From CAYRZL01 sp964428795 (GTDB taxonomy: Bacteria > Bacillota > Clostridia > Lachnospirales > Lachnospiraceae): DNA of 6,546 nucleotides. Both the position numbers and the translations under genes were made by a program. This document shows positions 1 through 4,379 of the stretch, piece by piece. The notes beneath the pieces were generated by a model that worked only from the letters and a program-made list of their open reading frames with translations, did no database searches and was not told the origin of the DNA. The stretch covers positions 1-6,546 of the forward strand of contig CAYRZL010000116.1 in assembly GCA_964428795.1 (NCBI GenBank), written 5' to 3'. Within the stretch, counting starts at the first letter, position 1; every line of letters starts with the position of its first letter.

Positions 1-5
1 TCCAT
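1..5 (-). CDS. Start of an unidentified gene downstream of the broken sigma factor (partial)
   Basis: Only the ATG (bases 5-3) and two further bases are inside the window. The call rests on a good Shine-Dalgarno, AAAGGAG on the minus strand, ending 8 nt before this ATG and 17 nt after the TAG of the sigma-factor remnant. In related Firmicutes an ECF sigma gene is usually followed by its anti-sigma or another membrane regulator, so that is the natural guess. Nothing of the protein itself can be read. Confidence 0.45.
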
Positions 6-22
6 ACCACGCACTCCTTTTA

Positions 23-528
23 CTATGCCTTATAATACTTCGCAATTTTTTCCCTGCCTCTGGAAAGTCTGGTCTGCACCGTACTTTTGGGAATTTTCAA
101 AAGCTCCGCAATCTCATTGATGCGATATCCCTCGCTGTAAAACAGCGTCATGACAATGCGGTATTTTTCATCCAGCGCAGCCAATGCTTCTTTTCATTCC
201 AGATTATAATGATCCTCCGCCGTCGGTTCCTCATACTCTGACAGATCCGTAAACCGCACCCTTTTTTGCGGATATCGTAACATTTGCGGATCAAAATCCG
301 CGTCATCCATGTACGAAAATAGGATGTCTGACTTAACGTATGTATCTTTTCCCAGCAGGCAAGAATCGTATCCTGGATCGCATCTGAAGCATCCTCATCA
401 TTCATCAGAATTGCCGAAGCAACCCGGTACATATCCTTCATATAAAATTGCATTAGTTTTGTAAAAGCATCCGGGTCTTTTTCCTTTAGATACTTGGAAA
501 CTAAAAAATCAATATGGTTCTCCTGCAT
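23..528 (-). pseudogene. ECF-type RNA polymerase sigma-70 factor, disrupted by a frameshift and a stop
   Basis: The intact gene would encode an extracytoplasmic-function sigma factor of about 168 residues that directs RNA polymerase to a small stress or envelope regulon. From ATG 528 (AGGAGG at 543-538, 9 nt upstream) the frame gives region 2: KLMQFYMKDMYRVASAI, then DEDASDAIQDTILACWEKI, then FRTWMTRILIRKCYDI. At the A6 run (262-267) the reading breaks. The next frame continues with VRFTDLSEYEEPTAEDHYNLE, a TGA at 196-194 (NLE*KEALAALDEKYR, where a tryptophan TGG would fit), then region 4: LFYSEGYRINEIAELLKIP and STVQTRLSRGREKIAKYYKA, ending at TAG 25-23. One extra A would restore the frame as RKKRVRF. 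Left as it is, the first frame runs on through nonsense to about 148, giving a roughly 126-residue product with no DNA-binding region 4. Two independent lesions favour a true pseudogene over a single sequencing error, though errors cannot be excluded. Confidence 0.88.
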
Positions 529-541
529 CAAAGCAGTCCTC

Positions 542-553
542 CTGTACGTACAG
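542..553. repeat. 12-bp perfect palindrome CTGTACGTACAG touching the sigma Shine-Dalgarno
   Basis: The palindrome is exact and its last two bases (543-542) are the first two of AGGAGG. It could be a repressor operator in DNA, or a small leader hairpin in RNA that partly hides the ribosome binding site. A second inverted repeat, AGGATG/CATCCT at 559-580, lies just upstream. There is no direct evidence of function. Confidence 0.4.
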
Positions 554-558
554 TTGTC

Positions 559-580
559 AGGATGTCTCTTTTTTCATCCT
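559..580 (-). repeat. Inverted repeat AGGATG...CATCCT in the sigma leader
   Basis: A 6-bp perfect inverted repeat with a 10-nt A-rich loop on the minus strand. If the proposed ECF promoter is real, transcription would begin about at 580, so this would be a hairpin at the very 5' end of the message. On the plus strand the loop is T-rich and nothing resembling a terminator tail follows the stem. Confidence 0.35.
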
Positions 581-586
581 ACACTT

Positions 587-617
587 ATTAGACAGATGAA
601 TGGGCAAAAAAATCTCA
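587..617 (-). promoter_or_regulatory. Possible degenerate ECF-type promoter of the sigma gene
   Basis: On the minus strand TGAGATTTTT (from 617) is followed 17 nt after its first six bases by TGTCTAAT (594-587). This resembles the TGAAAC / CGTC pattern by which ECF sigmas often transcribe their own gene. The -35-like half departs clearly from the usual AAC core. It sits 59 nt or more upstream of the start codon, so geometry is plausible. The match is weak and the call is inference. Confidence 0.35.
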
Positions 618-622
618 TATTT

Positions 623-1042
623 TTATTTTTTATATTTTGAAAAATACTCATAAATATGCGGCGCTTTCTTCCGCACATTCACCGGCTTTAAGTTCCAATC
701 CAAAAAACAGTGTGTACTTGTTCCGGTGGCATGAAGGACGCCGTTCTCCTCCTCTATGATCCGGTATCCCACTTCAAATTTCAATCCGTTAAAAGACTGC
801 ACCTGTGTCTCAATACGCACGGTCTCACCAAACACTACCGCCTGCTTATATTCACAGGACACGGACAGCACCGGTATCATAATACCGAATTCTTCCATTT
901 TGTCATAATCCAGCCCCGCACGTCTCAACGCTTCCATTCTGGCTTCTTCAAACCACCGGATATAGTTGGAATGATGTACGATCCGCATTCCGTCTGTCTC
1001 ATAATATTGTACCTTATGCAAATAGGTTGTAACTTCGCTCAT
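623..1042 (-). CDS. YbgC/FadM-type acyl-CoA thioesterase (hotdog fold)
   Basis: This protein of 139 residues is the normal length for a single-domain hotdog thioesterase that hydrolyses acyl-CoA (or acyl-ACP) to free acid and CoA in the cytoplasm. The 4-hydroxybenzoyl-CoA thioesterase signature is clear at residues 11-31: VQYYETDGMRIVHHSNYIRWF. It includes the probable catalytic Asp17 and the HHSNY turn; EEARMEALR continues the central helix. C-terminal strands follow (LKFEVGYRI, LHATGTSTHCFLD). The exact acyl substrate cannot be read from sequence. The gene is alone on its strand, with its own promoter at 1103-1130, and diverges from the ferredoxin gene. The start ATG 1042 has AAGGAG at 1060-1055, a rather long 12-nt spacing, but the catalytic motif begins too early for a later start. 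No terminator was seen between it and the sigma remnant. Confidence 0.92.
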   Translation of the reverse strand: MSEVTTYLHKVQYYETDGMRIVHHSNYIRWFEEARMEALRRAGLDYDKMEEFGIMIPVLSVSCEYKQAVVFGETVRIETQVQSFNGLKFEVGYRIIEEENGVLHATGTSTHCFLDWNLKPVNVRKKAPHIYEYFSKYKK

Positions 1043-1102
1043 CTCTCAAGATTTCTCCTTTTCCTGTTTCTCCTAAAACTTATTTTTAAAACCTAATTTT
1101 AT

Positions 1103-1130
1103 TTTATATTAAAAATCCGCATACCGTCAA
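1103..1130 (-). promoter_or_regulatory. Promoter of the thioesterase gene
   Basis: On the minus strand TTGACG (1130-1125) is followed after 16 nt by TATAAA (1108-1103), close to the housekeeping sigma-A consensus. The predicted start is about 1096, giving a leader of about 54 nt before ATG 1042. A TTAGGTT heptamer (1096-1090) lies on the predicted start site. Confidence 0.65.
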
Positions 1131-1258
1131 CCACTCCTCCCTCTCACGTTTTCCCCTGTCAAACCGTCTCTATATAGTTTGTCTAATTTAACCTAAGTAA
1201 ATTTGTGCAAACTAACCTAATAATTATTCCCGTTTTTGTAAAATTTTATACATTTCAC

Positions 1259-1287
1259 TTGTTTTTCTGGGCAAATTGTATTAGAAT
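1259..1287 (+). promoter_or_regulatory. Promoter of the ferredoxin gene
   Basis: TTGTTT (1259-1264) and TAGAAT (1282-1287) are separated by the ideal 17 nt. Transcription would begin about 1294-1295, giving a leader of about 54 nt. Confidence 0.6.
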
Positions 1288-1294
1288 AAATGGA

Positions 1295-1308
1295 AAGCTG
1301 AGAAGCTT
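1295..1308 (+). other. Short 5'-end hairpin with GAGA tetraloop in the ferredoxin leader
   Basis: AAGCT-GAGA-AGCTT forms a 5-bp stem closed by a GNRA-type tetraloop, positioned within a base or so of the predicted transcription start. Hairpins at the extreme 5' end are known to protect mRNAs from decay, which would suit a short, abundant ferredoxin message. A 12-bp palindrome, TAATTCGAATTA (1308-1319), follows directly. The function is inferred. Confidence 0.4.
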
Positions 1309-1347
1309 AATTCGAATTATAATATATTTTAGAAGGAGGAATTCATC

Positions 1348-1518
1348 ATGGCATTTGCAATTTCTGATGCATGCATAATGTGTGGAGCTTGTTCAGATGG
1401 ATGTCCAGTTGGGGCAATTAGCGAGGGAGATGGTCAGTTCGTAATCGATGCTGACGCTTGCATCGACTGCGGAGCTTGCGCTGGTACATGTCCTACCGGA
1501 GCTATCGCTGAGGCTTAA
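1348..1518 (+). CDS. 2[4Fe-4S] clostridial-type ferredoxin
   Basis: This small electron carrier of 56 residues is the usual size for bacterial 2[4Fe-4S] ferredoxins. It has two complete cluster motifs: CIMCGACSDGCPVGAI (Cys9, 12, 15, 19) and CIDCGACAGTCPTGAI (Cys38, 41, 44, 48). In the fold each cluster is typically bound by three cysteines of one motif and the last of the other. The protein is acidic and has no signal peptide, so it is cytoplasmic. In fermentative clostridia such ferredoxins serve partners such as pyruvate:ferredoxin oxidoreductase, hydrogenase or Rnf; the partner here is unknown. The start ATG 1348 is fixed by AAGGAGG at 1333-1339, 8 nt upstream. It is a one-gene transcript with its own promoter and a strong terminator 13 nt after the stop. 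Confidence 0.96.
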   Translation: MAFAISDACIMCGACSDGCPVGAISEGDGQFVIDADACIDCGACAGTCPTGAIAEA

Positions 1519-1531
1519 AAATCACAACATT

Positions 1532-1560
1532 AAGGGGATGCCATTCGGCATCCCCTTTTA
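1532..1560 (+). terminator. Intrinsic terminator of the ferredoxin gene
   Basis: A perfect 11-bp stem, AAGGGGATGCC (1532-1542) and GGCATCCCCTT (1547-1557), with an ATTC loop and a T-run at 1556-1559. Read on the minus strand the stem is equally strong but is followed by AATGTTGTGATTTTT, a poorer tail, so it might only partly stop transcription from the convergent MerR-like gene. Confidence 0.93.
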
Positions 1561-1574
1561 TCATTGCCAAGCAT

Positions 1575-1608
1575 GCGAAAGAAAGCTCCGGTAGAGATTT
1601 CTTTTCGC
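1575..1608 (-). terminator. Stem-loop just downstream of the MerR-like gene, possible terminator
   Basis: On the minus strand GCGAAAAGAAA (1608-1598) pairs with TTTCTTTCGC (1584-1575) with one bulged A, and CTC/GAG pair inside the loop. It begins 18 nt after the MerR-like stop codon. No T-run follows, so it is a weak terminator at best, or an RNA 3'-end protector. Confidence 0.4.
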
Positions 1609-1626
1609 CTCTTCTGCTGCATCATT

Positions 1627-2331
1627 TTAAACGGTTGCATCAGCTTGTCCGCCTAAAGAAACATCTGTTTTCTTTCCCCGTTTGAAGCGGTGCGGTTTCT
1701 TTTTTTCTGCCCGAACTGGCTTTTCCTTTTTCCGAAAGCCGGCTTTTTGATGGGTACGAATTGCCTCATCCAGCTTGCGGCAGCGTTCCTCTGCCCGCTC
1801 TTCCTGTTCTCTTGCCAGATAATTCAGTTCCTTCAACACACGCTCCTGCACTTGTGTCCCAATTTCCAGACTTAACGCATGATTGTTCTCTTCCATTGCA
1901 TCCTTCACGATTCCGCTGAGCAAAATGCGGAATTGTTCCATTTTACTTAAGCCCTCTCCTTTTTCGATCCAGACTTCACCGGCGCTGCTATCTGTTTGCG
2001 CCATATGTATCTCGGTCATCTCTTCCACTGCCGCCGGATGATGCTCTCTTTTCTGAGGCTGCTCCAGAATATCAACTACCGGCTGCTCATCTGTCCAGCC
2101 ATAAGCCTGTCCATTTTTTACCAACATTTTTATAGCCTTCAACTGATATCCTGCTTCTTTCCATTTCTTAATGCGCTCAAACATCTGTATATTTTCTTCT
2201 GTATAGTAACGGTGTCCCATCTCATTGCGGGGGATGTCCAACTCCAATTCCTCTTCCCAGTAACGTAACACATGAGATTCCACATGCACCAGATTAGCGG
2301 CATCTGAAATCATGTAACGTAACTTGTCCAC
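1627..2331 (-). CDS. MerR-type helix-turn-helix protein with helical middle and basic tail
   Basis: This cytoplasmic DNA-binding protein has 234 residues. Residues 5-74 are a MerR-like winged helix-turn-helix: YMISDAANLVHVESHVLRYW, the wing around GHRYYTEENI, then RIKKWKEAGYQLKAIKMLV. Residues 75-125 form a low-complexity acidic linker. Residues 128-198 are predicted helical or coiled coil (SKMEQFRILLSGIVKDAMEE, KELNYLAREQEERAEERCRK). Residues 196-221 are rich in Lys/Arg (FRKKEKPVRAEKKKPHRFKR). No metal-binding cysteine pair or drug-binding domain typical of classical MerR activators is visible. The layout (MerR head, coiled coil, basic end) recalls chromosome-associated proteins such as RacA more than an effector-sensing regulator, but this is analogy. 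The GTG start at 2331 is chosen because GAGGAGG (2345-2339) sits 7 nt upstream. The gene follows dnaB on the same strand and may share its transcript. Its targets are unknown. Confidence 0.8.
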   Translation of the reverse strand: MDKLRYMISDAANLVHVESHVLRYWEEELELDIPRNEMGHRYYTEENIQMFERIKKWKEAGYQLKAIKMLVKNGQAYGWTDEQPVVDILEQPQKREHHPAAVEEMTEIHMAQTDSSAGEVWIEKGEGLSKMEQFRILLSGIVKDAMEENNHALSLEIGTQVQERVLKELNYLAREQEERAEERCRKLDEAIRTHQKAGFRKKEKPVRAEKKKPHRFKRGKKTDVSLGGQADATV

Positions 2332-2373
2332 ACTCAGACCTCCTCGTCTATATATTTACAGCAACCATTCAGT

Positions 2374-2433
2374 TACCATGAAAGCCCAAGAATCAAGCCC
2401 CTGTGGGCGCAGATGATTGGCTGCTTTCATGTA
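2374..2433. repeat. Long imperfect hairpin element, unit 1
   Basis: CATGAAAGC (2377-2385) pairs exactly with GCTTTCATG (2423-2431), and TA pairs outside it past one bulged base. Inside, CCAA/TTGG, ATC/GAT and GCCC/GGGC (2397-2400 / 2405-2408) pair around a CTGT loop. It is much too ordered to be chance. Neither strand has a terminator-like T-run directly after it. It may be a structured RNA element in the dnaB to MerR-like transcript or a copy of a dispersed intergenic repeat. Confidence 0.6.
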
Positions 2434-2490
2434 TGCAGCGACGCTTAGCAAGGCAAGCCCCTCGGGCGCAGTCGAGCTTAGCATAGTCGT
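2432..2490. repeat. Related hairpin element, unit 2
   Basis: The core AAGCCCCTCGGGCGCAG (2455-2471) matches AAGCCCCTGTGGGCGCAG of unit 1 (2395-2412) apart from the GT/C loop change, and the two cores start exactly 60 nt apart. GCCC/GGGC again pair around a short loop. CGAC/GTCG (2439-2442 / 2471-2474) and TATGC/GCATA (2432-2436 / 2481-2485) pair further out. The octamer GCTTAGCA occurs on both sides (2443-2450 and 2476-2483). The outer stem is poorer than in unit 1. Confidence 0.5.
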
Positions 2491-2588
2491 ATACTTGCTA
2501 TATTTATATTTTAGACCAGATACCTGAACTCCCGCAACATAAACTCATCGTATTATTTCGACAGATTTATTGCTGTTTACAGTAATTT

Positions 2589-3923
2589 TTATTTCTCCAG
2601 ATTTGCAAATTTTGTATACTGCGGCAGCCATACCAGATTCACCGTACCGATCGGACCATTCCTCTGTTTTGCTATAATGATCTCCGCGATTCCTTTATTT
2701 TCGGAATCTTTATTATAATAATCATCCCTGTAGATAAACATTACCACGTCCGCATCCTGCTCGATGGCCCCGGACTCACGCAGATCCGACAGCATCGGTC
2801 TGTGATCCGGTCTCTGCTCCACCTGCCGGCTGAGCTGTGATAACGCCACCACCGGAACATCCAGCTCCCTTGCCAACTGCTTGAGCGCACGGGAAATATC
2901 AGAGATCTCCTGCTGTCTGGAATCACTTCTGCGGCTATTAGAACCGGTCATCAACTGCAAATAATCGATAATGACAAGCTGCAGATTATGTTCCAGCTTG
3001 TATTTTCTGCATTTACTGCGCAGCTCCGTAACGGAAATGCCCGGCGTATCATCAATGATCAGCCTGGACTTACCGATCACACCTGCTCCCTCGATCAACT
3101 TCTCCCAATCGGAATCCTCCAGATTTCCGGTACGCAGTGCCTGCGCATCTACTCTGGACTCCAGAGAAAACAGACGATTTACCAACTGCTCCTTTGACAT
3201 CTCAAGGCTGAAAATAGCAGTACAATAGTCTTTGCGAAAGGCTGCATACTGGGCAATATTCAACACCAGCGCTGTCTTTCCCATGGAAGGACGTGCCGCC
3301 ACCAGGATTAAGTCTGATTTCTGCAATCCGGACAGCTTGTAGTCCAGATCTGCAAATCCGGTAGGAATACCCGTCACCGCGCCCTTTGTCTTAGACGCCT
3401 GCTCAATGCGGTCAAGGGCATTTAACACCACCTGCTTGATCGGCACATAATCGCCGCCCGTTCTGGATTGCAGGAGATTGAAAATGTTCTTCTCCGTATC
3501 CTCCAGAATGCTTTCCACTCCGTCCTGACCCGCATAACATTTGTCTGCAATATCCTCATTGACCCGGATCAGTCTGCGAAGCATCGCTTTTTCCCACACA
3601 ATATTTGCATAATATTTGATATTTGCGGATGTGGGAACTGCAGTCAAAAGATCTCTTACATATTCCAGACTGCTGATTTCCGGCGGAACATTTTTCTCCC
3701 GCAAACGATTTTGCAGGGTGACAAGATCCACCGGCTGTCCGCTGTTGAACAGTTCTACCATTGACTCAAACAGCACACCGTACTGGCTGTGATAAAAATC
3801 TTCTTTTGTCAAAATTTCTGACGCCTCAATAATCGCATCCTTGTCCATGATCATGGAACCGATGACAGACTGTTCCGCTTCCAGGCTGTGAGGCATAATT
3901 CGTTTGATTACCGCTTCATCCAT
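2589..3923 (-). CDS. dnaB: Replicative DNA helicase DnaB
   Basis: This protein of 444 residues, full length for the family, is the hexameric 5'-3' helicase that opens the replication fork and recruits primase. The N-terminal collar domain covers residues 8-110 (PHSLEAEQSVIGSMI, then VPTSANIKYYANIV), followed by a linker helix and the RecA-like motor from about 180. Visible motor motifs are Walker A ARPSMGKTA (210-218, Lys216), the catalytic Glu in SLEMS (Glu241), Walker B LVIIDYLQLM (316-325, Asp320), ALSQLSRQVEQR (360-371) and the arginine-finger region KQRNGPIG (419-426). No intein interrupts it. It follows rplI by 9 nt with only a weak ribosome binding site (AGATAGGAA overlapping the rplI stop), so translation probably depends on coupling to rplI. 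No convincing terminator was found after the stop. Confidence 0.98.
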   Translation of the reverse strand: MDEAVIKRIMPHSLEAEQSVIGSMIMDKDAIIEASEILTKEDFYHSQYGVLFESMVELFNSGQPVDLVTLQNRLREKNVPPEISSLEYVRDLLTAVPTSANIKYYANIVWEKAMLRRLIRVNEDIADKCYAGQDGVESILEDTEKNIFNLLQSRTGGDYVPIKQVVLNALDRIEQASKTKGAVTGIPTGFADLDYKLSGLQKSDLILVAARPSMGKTALVLNIAQYAAFRKDYCTAIFSLEMSKEQLVNRLFSLESRVDAQALRTGNLEDSDWEKLIEGAGVIGKSRLIIDDTPGISVTELRSKCRKYKLEHNLQLVIIDYLQLMTGSNSRRSDSRQQEISDISRALKQLARELDVPVVALSQLSRQVEQRPDHRPMLSDLRESGAIEQDADVVMFIYRDDYYNKDSENKGIAEIIIAKQRNGPIGTVNLVWLPQYTKFANLEK

Positions 3924-3932
3924 CGTATGTTC

Positions 3933-4379
3933 CTATCTTTCTGTCACCTTCACCCGCAATGTTCCTGTTACCTTCGGGTGAAGCTTTACGCCCACCTCAT
4001 AAGTACCCAGCGCCTTGATTGGATCTGCCAGCACCAGTTTCTTTTTGTCCAGCTCCAGATCAAACTGCTTCTTTGCCGCCTCTGCGATCTCTTTTGTAGA
4101 TACAGAGCCGAAAACTCTGCCATTATCGCCTGCTTTGATCTTGACCTCCACGATCTTATCATTCAAATTTTCTGCCATCTTCTGCGCCTGCTCCAAATTC
4201 TCCTGTGCCACCTTCTGCGCATGCTGATTCTGCAGCTTCAGATCATTCAGATTTTTCCCAGTAGCCTCCACACCCAGCTTCTTCGGCAGAATCATGTTTC
4301 TGGCATAACCGTCACTGACATTTACAATTTCTCCCTTTTTTCCAAGGCTCTTTACATCCTGTAATAAAATCACTTTCAT
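3933..4379 (-). CDS. rplI: 50S ribosomal protein L9
   Basis: This protein of 148 residues, the standard length, is a two-domain elongated component of the large subunit bound to 23S rRNA near the L1 stalk and associated with frame maintenance. The N-domain (1-40) carries the family signature, with GKKGEIVNVSDGYARN at 13-28 and ILPKKLGVEAT at 30-40. A long connecting helix spans about 41-75, and the C-domain (80-148) contains GRVFGSVSTKEIAEA and HPKVTGTLRVKV. The start ATG overlaps the gdpP stop as ATGA, and its ribosome binding site AAGGAG (4395-4390) lies inside the last codons of gdpP, indicating translational coupling. Expression should follow the gdpP promoter unless an internal one exists. 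Confidence 0.98.
   Translation of the reverse strand: MKVILLQDVKSLGKKGEIVNVSDGYARNMILPKKLGVEATGKNLNDLKLQNQHAQKVAQENLEQAQKMAENLNDKIVEVKIKAGDNGRVFGSVSTKEIAEAAKKQFDLELDKKKLVLADPIKALGTYEVGVKLHPKVTGTLRVKVTER

Larger units (their letters stand above)
1043..1347. promoter_or_regulatory. Divergent regulatory region with three AACCTAA heptamers
   Basis: This 305-bp non-coding, AT-rich stretch separates the divergent thioesterase and ferredoxin genes and holds a promoter for each. AACCTAA occurs at 1090-1096, 1190-1196 and 1214-1220. The last two are extended to TAACCTAA and lie 24 bp apart. A 7-bp inverted repeat, TAGTTTG (1175-1181) / CAAACTA (1208-1214), encloses the middle copy. Their placement is what an operator for a shared regulator would look like, but no known box was recognised. 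No small gene was seen in it. Confidence 0.4.
2332..2588. other. Intergenic region between dnaB and the MerR-like gene
   Basis: These 257 bp hold the two hairpin units (2374-2490). They also hold the GAGGAGG ribosome binding site of the MerR-like gene (2345-2339) and an AT-rich unstructured part at 2491-2588. No promoter close to consensus was found for the MerR-like gene and no T-run terminator was found for dnaB, so readthrough from dnaB is plausible. Confidence 0.5.

Noticed and set aside
258..270. Programmed -1 ribosomal frameshift at the A6 run of the sigma gene
   Set aside because: The zero-frame phase of the run (C AAA AAA GGG) is not a proper slippery heptamer, and the restored frame still meets TGA at 194-196, so recoding would have to occur twice.
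200..330. Active GGDEF diguanylate cyclase within GdpP (about residues 200-325)
   Set aside because: The given range is in protein residues; the signature reads ESDKY instead of GGDEF, as is usual for GdpP proteins.
710..1096. Plus-strand open frame of 128 codons opposite the thioesterase
   Set aside because: It is antisense to a gene with a clear catalytic motif, and its tail lies in the divergent promoter region.
1211..1230. Fur-like AT palindrome (AATAATTATT) upstream of the ferredoxin
   Set aside because: It is too short and AT-rich to separate from background.
1312..1330. PerR-like box in the ferredoxin leader (TTATAATATATTTTA)
   Set aside because: Only the first half matches the known palindrome; the second half has several mismatches.
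2570..2588. Terminator after dnaB (CTGTAAACAG)
   Set aside because: The stem is only 4 bp and no T-run follows on the minus strand.
3888..4364. Long plus-strand open frame of 158 codons across the dnaB/rplI boundary
   Set aside because: It lies antisense to two unmistakable genes, has a Leu/His/Cys-rich composition typical of a shadow frame, and no ribosome binding site was evident.
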